A stretch of DNA of 64,000 nt from Siphonodentalium dalli (GCA_032622095.1 CP136068.1:125245989-125309988), one strand, 5' to 3'; shown: positions 1 through 12,065, counted from the first letter of the stretch. Program-made: numbers and translations. The notes: generated by a model not told the origin, from the sequence alone.

Positions 1-205
1 AGTGCAATCCACTTAGCTGCTTATCTCTGCCCTATAATGTTTTTGTAATATAATAATTATTTTTTAATTGTTCAGTGTTTTTTATTTCAAATGCAGGCCC
101 TTGTAGCAGACCAAAAGCTTAAGTCAATCCAGGCAATGCCATTTGCACCGCTTGGGTTTAGATTTTCGGACTGGCACCTTAAGGATTCAAATTGTTGGAA
201 ATATC

Positions 206-345
206 CAGTGTTTCAAAAGTTTGGCCAAATGAGAATTTGATTGGCCAAATTAATACAAAAAACTTTGGCCAAAAAACGCTTTGGCTAAATTAAATCCTCA
301 TTTTTTAGGCGGTTCACAATTGAAATTAAAACGAATTTCGAAAAC
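206..345 (-). mobile_element. hAT-family end fragment (second copy of the 48-49.5 kb element)
   Basis: Position 206 begins with CAGTGTTT, followed by repeated TTGGCCAAA/TTGGCTAAA motifs and then CGGTTCACAATTG. Read on the minus strand this matches the right end of the hAT-type element at 48195-49557, including its subterminal motif array and the CAATTGTGAACCG block. Only this end is recognised; no second terminus or target duplication was found to the right. Confidence 0.6.
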
Positions 346-419
346 ATGAAACTAACACTATATAATTATAATAACATAAATCCGCATAAGGGGCCCTGTG
401 ATGGAAAACAAATCCATTT

Positions 420-968
420 GATGGCCATTGTATCCTGAAAGTTGGGAATTATTCGAGTTTTGGCCCAAAAAAAAATATCCAACACATTCCACGGTGATCA
501 TACTGAAATTTACACGGGGTGACCGACACGACATTTTAAATTGTTGAACATTTTGATCACATTTGGGAGGTTAGACAAACCAACTCCATTATACATGTAC
601 GTCAGGTGGCTTTGAGACACTCTATTCGTTATTCATCTGGGAAAGCGTTGCAGGGATCGTAAAGTCGGAACTGGGGGCAATCAGCTCGTAAAATTACCCG
701 ACTTGTGCTATCCCTTGGTGTGGAAGTTCATAATTTTCGGAAGAATGTCAGTAAGAATTGGCTTACATATGTAGCCAGAAAATAAGCACCATATATGTGC
801 CGATGGGCGTAACTACCTATGGTCAGCCATTCATACAGTTGTTCGGTTTTATATGGTGCAAGGGGAATGACTACTGAGACACATTGAGTGTGTCCGACGG
901 TCACAGTGGTATACCCGTCAATGAAACAGTTCTGAACCCTTCCATGACTGGACATTCGTGCAATTTTG
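420..968. other. No recognisable gene
   Basis: AT-rich sequence with short open frames only. None has domain motifs or good splice context. I see nothing assignable. Confidence 0.5.
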
Positions 969-1053
969 GTATACCCCCGTGCCAATGCATTATCTTATGT
1001 ATGCGAGTCTCCCATAAGGAGCCTCGCATATACAAAACATTGCATTGCCCTAA
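969..1053. repeat. Degenerate copy of the GCCAATGCATT hairpin module
   Basis: The arms GCCAATGCATTATCTTATG and its imperfect complement ending GCATTGCCC surround a centre like the one in the hairpins at 1332-1400 and 31636-31706. This copy has more mismatches and only a single hairpin, so it looks like an old half-module. Confidence 0.6.
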
Positions 1054-1331
1054 CACTGTTGACCTGTTGACATAATAATTGAAGCTGCTCCAGCGCAGCT
1101 CCCCTCATGAAATGGTTAAGACTAGTTGATTGGGTGTTGGCATTTTCACATGAAGCCTTTGGTGGAGATTGAAGAAATTTAACCCTTTACCCAACAAACC
1201 GGCCAAAACCGGCCAAATAAAGCTTCAACAGCCTAAAATATCTTCGGTCTGTCTCAATAAAACCATACAAATATGGATATCATTGGAACCGGCTCATTGA
1301 CCACATTGTGATGGTTATAGTTATACCCTGT

Positions 1332-1400
1332 GCCAATGCATTCTCTTATATATGCGAGTCGACCATAGGTCGCCTCGCATATATAAGAGAATGCATTGGC
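1332..1400. repeat. Long hairpin, left module
   Basis: A nearly perfect inverted repeat: the arm GCCAATGCATTCTCTTATAT continues to GCGAG, and the complementary arm ends at GCATTGGC. The centre reads GTCGACCATAGGTCGCC. The same hairpin recurs at 4945-4981, 31636-31706, 31924-31992 and 32265-32455. Confidence 0.85.
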
Positions 1401-1489
1401 CTAAAAAAAATCTTTTTTTAACACTTTTTACCATTTTTTCTTACATTCTTTAACAATTTTATAATTTTTAATGTGTTAAGCCGATGCAT

Positions 1490-1548
1490 TCTCTTATATA
1501 TGCGAGGCGACCTATGGTCGACTCGCATATATAAGAGAATGCATTGGC
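1490..1548. repeat. Long hairpin, right module
   Basis: This is the second copy of the hairpin, oriented so that it mirrors the first across an AT-rich spacer. One arm has CCGATGCATT in place of CCAATGCATT. It ends in GGCACAGGG, the complement of the CCCTGTGCC that opens the left module. Confidence 0.8.
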
Positions 1549-1724
1549 ACAGGGCCGTTCTGTTGGGTAAAGGGTTAAACCATATCAGTTATGACGGTTA
1601 GGACTTCACAGTTACAGTTACCACATGCATATAACTTGATGAAGTGGTGTCCTAACTATAATTGTAGCTGCTGAATGTGGTGTTTGCAAAAGTTCTCTAA
1701 TAAGGCTTAAATGTAATCAGCATA

Positions 1725-2073
1725 TATCAAAATATCCTCGCGGAAATACGCACATAATCGACCTATAATGTAAAATAGGTACATAATGTGATTACTTGAT
1801 TCTGAAATAAGCAGATAATAAACTCTCACCCGTTATTTGTTTTATGGCGCGGGCCACAGTGAAAATACATGTTAAAGGGTGTACACCGGAAAATTTGTGA
1901 TATTGCTTATTTGTGTCATTGTTCGCATATAATCTGCTTAGAATCCCCTCATTATGAGTCGATATTGTGACTAAAATGTCTGATTGTCAGCGCATTATCG
2001 AATCAAAATAGACGATTGTACATAATACAAGTTCTATTATAAGCAGATAATGTGCTAATTTTCGGAAAACAGG
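1725..2073 (-). mobile_element. TIR element of the CAGCCTGTTCTC family (minus orientation)
   Basis: The motifs TTTATGGCGCGGGCCACAGTG, ATAATCTGCTTAG, ATTATGAGTCGAT and a terminal ...CGGAAAACAGG are shared, in the same order, with the copy at 10480-10958 and partly with 14028-14250. It is diverged and non-coding. Its far end is unclear. Confidence 0.55.
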
Positions 2074-2692
2074 ATGCATACATGTATCAGGTAAATTGGC
2101 ACTGACAACTACACGTATGGCTACATGCATATTATAGAAAAATAACTATTAGTGAAAATAATTATAGTACGATAAACAGGTATATGAACCTGATTGCGGT
2201 GACTATTAAGGGTCTACACTGAAAGTGAACAACTTAGCACATCCAAATACACATCCTTCAACCAAATCCAAAATCACAAGTCTAAGAAATTCCATCCCAT
2301 CCATTGAATCGGAATTTTCCAACCATCAACAACTATTGACAATCTCCATGATTTGACACCCCATATTTGGATCAATTTTAAAATTTAACTAACATAACAA
2401 TTAATTCTGTCCGAAATTTCCAAGAGATCTGATGCCATGTCATATATGAAATTTCCAATTGTGGAAACAAATTTACCGTCCAAAACCCCGGTCCTTGGTG
2501 ACAGATAATCTACATGCATTATGCAGATAATTCACAATGACCATACAATTGTTCACATTTTATTCCCAAACTGACGGATTTATAGTGGTCATCCTGCCAT
2601 AGTTGTGTTACATCACAGGGTACGTCATTTTAAATTGTGCGATTAATCGTACAGTAATTCACCAGCGTTGTCCTACAATAAGTATACTCCAA
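2074..2692. other. No recognisable feature
   Basis: AT-rich spacer between two diverging fragments of the CAGCCTGTTCTC family. No coding region or repeat is recognised. Confidence 0.4.
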
Positions 2693-2880
2693 CAGCCTGT
2701 TCTCCCGAAAACTCGTACACTATCTGCTTATAATAGAACTTATTTTAGGTAGATAATCTGCTTAGAATAGCCTTTTAAATCGATAATGTGCTGAAAATGA
2801 GGCCGTTTTAGTGACATTACTACTCATAATGGACCGATTATAAGCAGATTATATACGGACCATAGCGAGTTTGCGATACC
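2693..2880 (+). mobile_element. Partial CAGCCTGTTCTC-family element
   Basis: It starts with CAGCCTGTTCTCCCGAAAAC and continues with the ATCTGCTTATAATAGAACTT and GATAATGTGCTGAAAATGAG blocks of the family. It is inverted relative to the 1725-2073 copy. Confidence 0.5.
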
Positions 2881-4890
2881 CGCCCGACGAGAACGGTTAC
2901 GTGTAAATCGGTAAACTTCCTCAGGTCACTTTCGTACTTTCAATGTAGCACATACAGAGATAGAGATATGGAATGTGTATATGTGTCTCATTGACCGGTA
3001 ATCTTTTATTAAAGTGTTCTCACCCATAATTAAGTACATTAATTCTACGAAATATCAGTCAGCTCTTTATTAACCTATTTACTACAAGATGTCATATGCA
3101 AGTTATCATTTAGGTCACATTTTATGTTCAAACTCTCGAGGTGCATGGCATCTAGCACTTAGCTAACTACGGAAAGCCAATTGTTCACAAACAACTGCGT
3201 TCTCTCCAATAATGACAGATATGGTCAAAAGAGTGATTTATTGTGCTAGATGTAGTCTCGACCCTTACACATATAGACATCAGTATATTGCGGAATTACA
3301 TCATGACCACGACGGAACTCCTTTGTTCGCCACGCCCTGTTAATACATGTAGGATAATGGATCGTACATTATTTTACAAACAACGATCCGTTATATTAAT
3401 AACGGACGCTTAACGTCGAACTTAATGGGCGGTTATTTCACTGTGAACGATTTGTTTTATATGAATTGTCATGTACATACGTGGTAACATAATATATGCA
3501 TGTATCGAGGTTGGCATGAGTGCTAAAACCCCGATCTGATCTGAGTTGAACATCTCAGTGTTCCATTCCGATCGATATATACATTTCGATAATAAATGAA
3601 ATTTTTTCACTGAAGCAAGCACGTTTGAAGAAATGAACCATCATACTGACTCAATGCCTCCACAAACCGCATGTACAAAGATTTTCAAGTATAATGGCGC
3701 TCTGACTGAGAACTGGAAGTATAGCAAAAGGAATATATATATAGAGAGAGCATCTTCATTCGCGGTGTCGGTGTCGAATTTTTAATTTCACACTGCTAAC
3801 ATACCTCGATTCTAAGCATACCAAGTGCATCAAGCTATCATTCAATTTATAATTCTCCGACAAATCCCATATAACACGTGATAAATTATTTAATACAATT
3901 GCCGAAATTTAAGAGCAAAAACGTCGTGTTCAGTTAACGGTTTGAATAAAGCAACAGGATACTATCAGTCAATTATGTTGACAATGTGTTAAGAAGTCAG
4001 ACCAATGAACGGTTGGAAGGGCCTATCACATAGTACGTCTCATGTGTGTTGATCCAATTTTGGGTTAATCCATTATGATCAGAGGCGACTGATTGGTCCA
4101 GGCCATATTTGAAGCTGGATAATAGCTTCAGACTGGAATATTTCAGCGAATAGAACGATCTCGGCCTGGGGCATCGATGGATCCATTCGCTGAAAAATTG
4201 AACAGCTAGTTCAGCCATAATCGTATACTTATACATATATTACACTTATTTGCTTACAACCGTGCAGTTACTTTATTGTATGTGGGTGGTGACGGATTTC
4301 TTCTCAATTTAATAGATTTTACCATGTGTACGGACATGACGCATTTGTTCCTTAAGCATGATGAATAATGCACTGGGAATAATATAGGTTGATAAAGACA
4401 CGAAGTACCGATATAATGAACTTATACTATATGCAACATCTTATCATAGTCCCCAGTTTCAGAGAGCAGTGAAGAAAATGTTCTTTATTCAGACCATATA
4501 ATGAATACAATTGAACGCTCTGTGTCGATACAAGTTGAATTTGTCAACCTACCTCCATGTTTAGATCCAGACCAAAATCCCAATTCTTGGAATAAACGTT
4601 TATACTTTGTTTCCCGACCCTTTGATATGGTGTAAAAGTCCAACCCAACAGTTAATACGACTAAATATTCTTCGACTAATATAATGGGCAGTTCGGTCTT
4701 ATTTGTGCTTGAAACGACATGCAGGTTTAGAACTTTATTGGACCCTGGGTCTAAAAACGATGCAATTTACACCGCATATTGGTTAGGAAATTTAACTGTA
4801 TATTAGATATATCATAACATAATATTCTCAGTCTAAAAATTCCAATTATGTTAGTCACCAATCGATCGGTCAAGGAAATCATTAAACAAA
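2881..4890. other. No recognisable gene or repeat
   Basis: About 2 kb of AT-rich sequence. The open frames are short, lack domain motifs and have no convincing exon boundaries. A short (TA)n/(GA)n stretch lies near 3735-3750. Confidence 0.45.
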
Positions 4891-5285
4891 TGTGACCCGC
4901 CATATCAAATCCAGTCGTAAGTCGGGATTTTGTTTACCCTGTGCCAATGCATTCTCTTATATATATAAGAGAATGCATTGGCCTAACAATTTTTTATCAT
5001 TTTTTTTAAATAAATGTTTCTTACAATTTTTAGGACATAAAATAAAAAGCATCAATTACCCTGCATGGAGCCCCACACATATATAGAAGGATATAGAAGA
5101 GTGTCGTCTGCTCATGTTTGTCTGGAGCGCTGTATGGGTGAAATTATAAAATTGTTAAAGAATACAAGAAAAAATTATAAAAAATGTAAAAAATTGTTAG
5201 GCCAATGCATTCTCTTATATATGCGAGGCGAGCAGAGGGTAAAAAAAATCCCAACTTACGACTGGATTTGATGTGGTGGGTCACA
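4891..5285. mobile_element. Hairpin MITE, copy A (TGTGACCCGCC ends)
   Basis: The ends are TGTGACCCGCCATATC and GATGTGGTGGGTCACA. Subterminal AATCCAGTCGTAAGTCGGG and its complement lie just inside, followed by the GCCAATGCATT hairpin module. This copy is more decayed than the copies at 31.6 and 32.2 kb: the right hairpin has lost one arm. The flanks are CAAATG on both sides if the element is taken to start at TGACCC. Confidence 0.75.
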
Positions 5286-5421
5286 AATGTTACCACAATG
5301 AGTGAAAGATAATCCCCAACACATTCACATGCACTGCGGCCAATTGTCTCCATAACGGTAAGTATAATGTCGGCAAACAAAGCAAATGTGAATAACACTT
5401 TCTCTCTATATATATAGCATA

Positions 5422-8400
5422 CTAGCAGGGTTAGCCGGCGTTGCCCAGGTTAAAGTGATGTAAAACCCTCTGTGGATATTTGGTGGGAATAGATACTACT
5501 CTTGCTCTCAAAGTGTTACACGTATTCTCATAAATTGTATATCCAAATGGCATCACAAAACATGATCCTTACACATGGAATACAAGTAGTGGCTTGCCTT
5601 GTCAGGTCGGAGCGATTATCATCTTGTTTATCGCGTTTAATCCGTCCCATCAATAAAGAAGTATTTATTTATTTACAACTGCGTATACTTCAGACGTTAT
5701 AGCATGAAACATGAACATCATAAACACATTAGTTCATAAAAATAAAAGAAGATTGTGTTTTACATAGAGATGTATCAATCAAACAATAAAGTTTAATATA
5801 TCTTCATGAAGAATTGAAGATACAGATGTTTTAAAGATATGTACACATGCTCCTCTGTTCTGCTGCTATATACTGGCTAATCATTTTCAGTTTAACAGAA
5901 ATGATATTACGCTTGCATAGCAGCTACATGTGCCCAACACAGCTATATTTTGAGTTGTTTATGTTAGGCGATGAGTCTGTTCTAAAAATGAAAGAATTCC
6001 TCTGTATCGGGCAGATATACCCTTGTCCGATGTCACTATTGGAGGATCCTGAAAAGACATGTGCTACGGACTGCGTTTTCCTTTATCTTAGAAGTAACCA
6101 TATTTTACTGCACGCTGTGACCACTATTTTTGAACAGACCTGCTCTACATTTCCATAACTCTTGGCAAATGTAACTTTTTTTGTGGAAACTATATTGAAT
6201 GGGACATACTCAATCGTGTTATAATATATACATGAGTCATTATAATATGCAATCCTCTGACGATTCAAGGTCTCTCAGTTTGAATGAATATATGTATCTC
6301 CTAAATAGATTGATATAAATATTTTTAATGCTTTCTTCTATGAATCTGTTGCTAGATCATTATATAAATGCCATGATCTCCATCCCCATATAAGTGTGAC
6401 AGTTGAGAAGATATAATTTTTCAAGTGACTTAATTCGGTCACCATTTGTCGAGATTGTGAAATTGGAATGCCAAAAACTCCTTAGAACGACATGGAGATG
6501 GCCTGGGAGATGACTATATATAACTGTGTTGGATATCGGCGAATTGAACAATCTTATAAATGCTAGTGAATCTCCTCTCGCCATCCATGACCCACACGAC
6601 CCCAAATGTGATTTAGTTCATCATATCATTAGAGAAGAACGTGCATGAATTTGGTGGAATCAGTGCTAAATATATTTGTATCAACTTTGGTGCAACTTCC
6701 CTCATGCATGACTTGAACTGCTCCTCTTTTGTCATATTTAAACCACGTCTATTAGACGCACGCATGAATTAAATAATGGAGATGATTATATATAAGTTTG
6801 GTGGTAATCGGCAACTAAACAAATTCTTATCATATTTATTACCCCCCCATCTCTCACACCTACGGCACCAATTTCGCGTCTTTAAATCACACGTTTATAT
6901 TCCTCGTATCACGGAGAAGAATAATATATCAATTTGGTCGAAATCTGCGCTAAAAATAGCCCCTCCCCTAACACCAACAACGTGACTTTAGAAAATTTAA
7001 CCCGCACCATTATCCTACTCGTAAACAGTTACCCATGTTAGACCGCATTGGTGCCATCTCGACTGAACCTTTAAAGTTATACATTGTATATAGAACACAG
7101 ACAGATATTCGTAAATATTTGATTAATTGTATCATTTGAGAAGAACGTGTATGAGTTTGATGGTAATTGGCACCAAACATATTTTTAAACGTTTTTGGCG
7201 ACCCTCCCGTCCCTATTTCGGACTCAAGTGGCGCCACTTTTGACATCATTAAACCACACACTTAGACTCATTATAGAGATGTATATAAATAAAATCTATG
7301 AAAATTGGCGAGTATACAAATTCGTATCAAATTTAGGGCCACCGTTGCCTATTTCTCACCCAAAAATCACCAATTTGGCGCATTTAAACCACACGATTAG
7401 ATTATTCGTATCACGGAGAAGAATATGTATCAATCAAGTGGAAATCGGCGCTAAACATATTGTTTATCAATGTTTGTGTCCCTCTCACCCTCTAGGCACC
7501 CCTGACTCGAATGGCCCCACTTTTGACATCGTTAAACCACACAATTAGACTCCTGATATCATGGAGATTATTATTTGTAAGTTTGGTCTAATCCGCGACT
7601 AAACAAATTTTTATCAAATTTAGTGATCCAAACCCACCCCCACCACATCACTCACCAAAGCAGCACCAATATGACGTCTTTAAAAGCACACGATTAGATT
7701 CCTCATATCATGGATAAGAATGTGTATCAATTTGGTGGAAATTGACTCCCTATCAGTGCACCCCTGACTCGAATGACGCCACTTTTGACAGCTTTAAGCC
7801 ACGCCATTAGACACCGCATACCATGGGTATGAATTGGTATAAGTTTCGTGGCAATCGGCGACAAAACCAATTCTTATAATTTTTAGTACCCACCCACCGC
7901 CCCCCAAAATCTCTAATCACAAAGACACAAATTGGGCGTCTTTAAATCACACAATAAGATTCCTTGTATCATGGAGAAGATCTCAGAAGAATGTGCATAA
8001 ATAATTGTTCAAGTGACTTAATTCGGTCACCATTTGTCGAGATTGTGAAATTGGAATACCAAAAACTCCCTAGAACGACATTGAGATGGCATGTGAGATG
8101 GCTATATATAACTTTGTTGGCTATCGGCGAATTGAACAATCTTATAAATGCTAGTGAATCTCCTCTCGCCATCCATTACCCAAACGACCCCAAATGTGAT
8201 TTAGTTCAGCATATCATTATAGAGAAGAACGTGCATGAATTTGGTGGAATCAGTGCTAAATATATGTGTATCAACTTTGGTGCAACTCTCCTCATGCATG
8301 ACTTGAACCGCGCCACTTTTGTCATATTTAAACCACGTCTATTAGACTCATGCATGCATTATATAATGGAGATGATTATATATAAGTTTGGTGGTAATCG

Positions 8401-9670
8401 GCAACTTAACAAATTCTTATCATAGTTATTACCCCCCCCCCCATGCATCTCTCACCCAAACGACACCAATTTCGCGTCTTTAAATCACACGTTTATATAT
8501 TCCACGTATCACGGAGAAGAATAATATATAAATTTGGTCGAAATCTGCTCTAAAAATAGCCCCTCCCCTGACACCAACAACGTCACTTTAGAAAATTTTA
8601 ACCCGCACCATTATCTTCCTCGTAAAAAGTTACCCATGTGAGACCGCCTTGGTGCCATCTCGATTGTACCCTTAAAGTTATATATAGCAAATATTTGATT
8701 CATTGTATCATTTGAGAAGAACGTGTATGAGTTTAATTGTAATTGGCACTAAACATATTTTGTAATTTTTTGGTGACCGTCCCGTCCATATTTCGGACTC
8801 AAGCGGCGCCACTTTTGACATCATTAAACCACACAATTAGACTCCTGATATCATGGAGATTGTTATTTGTAAGTTTGGTGCTAATCCGCGACTAAACAAT
8901 TTGTTATCAAATTTAGTGACCACCCCACCCCACCCCATCTCTCACCAAAGCAGCATCAATATGACGTCTTTAAAATCACACGATTACATTCCTCATATCA
9001 TGGATAAGAATGTGTATCAATTTGGTGGAAATTGGCGCTAAAAATATTGTGTATTTTGGTGCCGCTCTCCCTTTCAGTGCACACTTGACTCGAATGACGC
9101 CACTTTTGACAGCTTTAAGCCACGCCATTAGTCACCTCATACCATGGGGATGAATTTGTATAAGTTTCGTGGCAATCGGCGACTAGACCAATTCTTATCA
9201 GATTTAGTACCCACCCCCCCCCCCAATCTCTCATCCCAACGACACCAATTTGGCGTCTTTAAATCACACAATAAGATTCATTGTATCATGGAGAAGATCT
9301 CAGAAGAATGTGCATCAATTTGGTGGAATTCGGCGCTAAAATTATTTTGATAAATTTTGGTGCCCCTCTCCCCTTCCGGGCATCCCTGACGCAACTTTTG
9401 ACATATTTAAACCACACCATTAGATTCCTCATATTATGGGGATGATTATATATAAGTTGCAATCGGCGACAATTTTTTCTTCTGCCCCTCCCCCTTTTCT
9501 GCCCCTGACAACAACGGCGTCACTTTAGAAAATTCTAACCCTCGCCATTATCTTTCTCGTAAAAAGTTACCCCTATTAGACCCCTTTTATGCCATCTAGG
9601 TGGTCCCCTGTGAATTTCTATAGAACACAGACAGACAGACAGACAGACATTCGCAAATATAGATATAGAT
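5422..9670 (-). mobile_element. Non-autonomous Helitron-like element A with internal ~170-bp repeats
   Basis: Read on the minus strand, the element ends in a GC-rich hairpin (ACCTGG/CCGG-type stem, loop GCAAC) about 8 nt before a terminal CTAG followed by T. This is the CTRR-T terminus and 3' hairpin of Helitrons. The other end carries (GTCT)n at 9630-9650. The interior is built from diverged units of about 170 bp containing TAAGTTTGGTGG, ACCACACCATTAGA and GCGCCACTTTTGAC. A larger tandem duplication of about 1.58 kb repeats 6428 onward at 8007 onward. An inverted second copy lies at 16598-18728. Confidence 0.75.
6428..8840 (-). repeat. 1.58-kb tandem duplication inside Helitron A
   Basis: The block starting GACTTAATTCGGTCACC at about 6428 recurs at about 8007 with the same downstream order: the reverse-frame segment, TTTGGTGGAATCAGTGC, the C-rich run and ATAATATATCAATTTGG. 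The offset is close to 1.58 kb. The copies differ by substitutions and small indels. Confidence 0.7.
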
Positions 9671-9823
9671 ATATGAACTTGTTTGCAGTTGGCTCACATA
9701 CATTACCAGTCGATATGCTGAATTCTACCCGTTAAACAGTTTGCGATTACAAAACGTGTACAGATGTAACACGTCATCTCCCCAACCCTGGTTATCTCCG
9801 CCATGTATGACTAAACAAATTAA

Positions 9824-10340
9824 CTCATTTGATATCGTTTGACCATGGAATGGCAAGAAGAAATGTTTTTTTTAAGATTAACTTTACTAAGCTAAGATGA
9901 TTTTTTGTCATGTAGGTGCTGGATTGAAGGAGATATCCTGGCCTGGACATATATCTCCACACAAACCCTGACTCAAACAAGTTTTTCTCGGAAGTTAATT
10001 TCTCATGACTATAAAGCAAACTAAGCAATATAAAAACGTAGGATGGTTTTTTGTCACGTCGGTGTTGGGTGTTTGGGGGGGGGGGGGGGGGGAGAGATAT
10101 CCAGGCATGGACAATTGAAAAAAAACCAAAAACATTTAAATAAAAAATAAAAATTCTGGCCATTTCAGGATCAAACGATATCAAATGCTTGAAAAATAAT
10201 TGTCACATGAAAAAAGTTTTTAATCTAAAAAAAATATTAATTACATCTCAAATAAATTTGTTCTGCCCATTTCAGGGTCAAACGATATCAAACGATTGAA
10301 AATTTGTTTTGGCCACAAACGGGGGGGGGGGGGGATATCC
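9824..10340. repeat. Inverted/tandem repeat block with long G-runs
   Basis: TGATATCGTTTGACCATGG at 9828 is mirrored by TCAGGATCAAACGATATCA (10166-10184). A third copy, TCAGGGTCAAACGATATC, follows near 10275. Runs of 18 G (10075-10092) and 14 G (10321-10334) are each followed by an ATATCCAGG-like motif. No coding region is supported; the reverse frame across the G-run reads as polyproline only because of the repeat. Confidence 0.55.
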
Positions 10341-10479
10341 AGGATGGGGGAAAATATATCCAGGGGAGATGTCCTGTTACACCGGTACTGGCACGTACCC
10401 GTATACTTACCGGTTTTAAATCGCAAACTCGCTAATGGCATAAATAAGCCAACTGATGACTTTCCAGGTTCACGTTCGT

Positions 10480-10958
10480 TAACATATGTTTTCACTGTGG
10501 CCCGCGCCATAAAAAAGAAATAATGACTATGACTCCAGTATATGCTTATATCATCAAATAATCACATATTGTACCTATTTCACATTATAGGTCGATTACG
10601 TGCGTATTTTCGCGCCGATATGTTGGGCGCAATTACGCACGTAATCGACCTATAATATGAAACAGGTACATAATGTGATAATATGATTCTCAATTAAGCA
10701 GATGATGGACATATACCCGTTTTGTTGTTTTGGTCCACAGTGAAAGAGCGTACATCTGAAAAGTCGTGAGTTGGCTTTTTTATGTCATTGTCCGAATATA
10801 ATCTGCTTAGAATTTCCTCATTATGAGTCGATAATGTGACTAAACTGCTCACATTTTCAGCACATTATCGACTCAAAATTTGTCGATTCTGAGCATAATT
10901 TCTACCTAGAACTAGTTATGTCATAAGCAGATGTGTGGGATTTCGAGAGAACAGGCTG
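10480..10958 (+). mobile_element. CAGCCTGTTCTC-family element upstream of exon 1
   Basis: It contains TTTTCACTGTGGCCCGCGCC, an inverted pair around GGTCGATTACGTGCGTA (10591-10650), the ATAATCTGCTTAG and ATTATGAGTCGAT blocks, and ends in GAGAACAGGCTG. The end is the complement of the CAGCCTGTTCTC starts at 2693 and 14028. The left end is not clear. It lies about 290 bp upstream of the exon 1 start codon and could have supplied promoter-proximal sequence. Confidence 0.6.
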
Positions 10959-11115
10959 GTATAAACCATTCACTTTTGTGTCCTAGATGTGAACATGTTC
11001 GGATCAATTGTCATTGTGCCCATAGTGCTAGACAATAGCGAAATATCAACAAGATCTGTCTCGTTCATAGAGGACGTCATCTAGTTGTTAAGCGCGACCG
11101 TGTCATATTCATCTG

Positions 11116-11160
11116 TTTTATAACAACGGAGCTAGTTACCATTATCATCTCTCAGACAAT
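11116..11160 (+). promoter_or_regulatory. Candidate core promoter (TATA-like plus initiator-like)
   Basis: TTTTATAAC (11116-11124) is followed about 35 nt later by TCTCAGAC (11150-11157), which resembles an initiator. Transcription from there would give a 5' UTR of about 90 nt before the ATG at 11245. The spacing is a little long and the call rests on motif and position only. Confidence 0.3.
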
Positions 11161-11244
11161 ATTCAGGTTTACTTGCATGCTGTCTATACAAGCGATTTGA
11201 GATACATTTTCCTTGATCGCCTGGTCGCAATGGACATTTGAACG

Positions 11245-11479
11245 ATGAGATTCCTCAGCTATTCGATAGCCTGTATCGAGGTATCGCTTGTCACTGGACT
11301 GTACTTCGAATGGAACGAAGATTGCACAGACGGAGGAGATATCATTGCAGTCACAAAAGCTTGGTCTGAAATAAGTTGTGCTGCACAATGTGATGAATCG
11401 CCACAGTGTTATTCGTTTACATACAGCGATGCAGGGTGTCACCACATGAGCGACCTGAGCGGACAGTTCAGAGATATAC
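11245..11479 (+). CDS. Exon 1 of PAN/apple + C-type lectin gene (leader and PAN-like motif)
   Basis: This exon encodes residues 1-78. Residues 1-18 form a moderately hydrophobic leader with an internal Glu, so secretion is plausible but not certain. Residues 27-65 carry C27, C45, C49, C55 and C65 with SCAAQC and CYSFTY. This is the core of a PAN/apple domain, a small extracellular adhesion module. The chosen ATG is the first in frame after a TGA at 11239-11241. The exon ends at a strong donor, TATAC|GTGAGT, after 235 nt (phase 1). That phase matches the acceptor of the lectin exon 30 kb downstream, giving residue 79 as Arg (C+GC). The frame stays open past the donor, but that tail loses domain resemblance. 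The PAN domain is short, so another exon could exist. The start could instead be an internal exon boundary at the CAG ending at 11258. Confidence 0.72.
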
Positions 11480-11689
11480 GTGAGTACATTAGTAAAACAA
11501 CTTCCTCGTTCGAAGAGGGAATAAGCAACATGTACCTAGCTATTAGGTTAGGTGTCAACGTGTTGTTAAATATGAAGAGCAATTATGGTTTCACCTCAAA
11601 CTAACTGCAACACAATGTTTCTCAGTAGGAATAAGTACATTACCCCACCATAAACATCAAACTAAAAATAAAAAAAGATGCAGAAGGGC

Positions 11690-12050
11690 GAATTTTGTGA
11701 AATAAATTTGTCAAAATTATGTAAAAATACTCAATTTATGGCTTTTTAAAGGTAGTTTATAAAAAACTCCATTTCACAAGTCCTTCAATTTTTAATTCTA
11801 TATAGTAGACTGTACAATCCTGATTACAGAACAGAAAACCTTTTCCAGATAGGTTCAGTAACTTCAGTATTTTTCAATTACTTGCCACCAAAATTGGGAG
11901 TTTTGTCTAATTTCGAGCCTCAATCTCCCAGAGTTATCTAAATTCCATATTTATGGTCTAGTTATTGAAAAACTAGAGAAAATTGAAGGGTTTCTTGGCA
12001 TTGTATTAATTTATTCACTAGATTGTGCTCAGAAATGATCACTTTATACT
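11690..12050 (+). repeat. Dispersed repeat, copy 1 (inverted partner at 20270-20530)
   Basis: CAAGTCCTTC, TTACAGAACAGAAAACCTTT and AAATTGGGAGTTTTGTCTAATTTC-like blocks occur here and, in reverse complement and in the same order, at 20270-20530. It is a diverged non-coding family and its termini are not identified. Confidence 0.45.
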
Positions 12051-12065
12051 TAACATTAGACTAAT

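Larger units (their letters stand above)
1183..1574. mobile_element. TTAA-flanked piggyBac-like MITE carrying two hairpins
   Basis: The ends are CCCTTTACCCAACA and TGTTGGGTAAAGGG, flanked on both sides by TTAA (1179-1182 and 1575-1578). A TTAA target and termini starting with CCC are hallmarks of piggyBac-type elements. The interior contains two long palindromes (1332-1400 and 1490-1548) that also occur inside a different, TA-flanked MITE family elsewhere in the window. There is no coding capacity. Confidence 0.75.

Noticed and set aside
728-1075. Overlapping short frames on both strands near the start
   Set aside because: They lie over a degenerate hairpin copy and show no family features.
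5847-6158. 103-codon frame resembling an inverted frame at 18049-18312
   Set aside because: The resemblance follows from Helitron copies A and B being inverted relatives. It runs antisense to the element and shows no domain.
9825-10510. Reverse frames with polyproline
   Set aside because: The prolines come only from the G-runs of a non-coding repeat.
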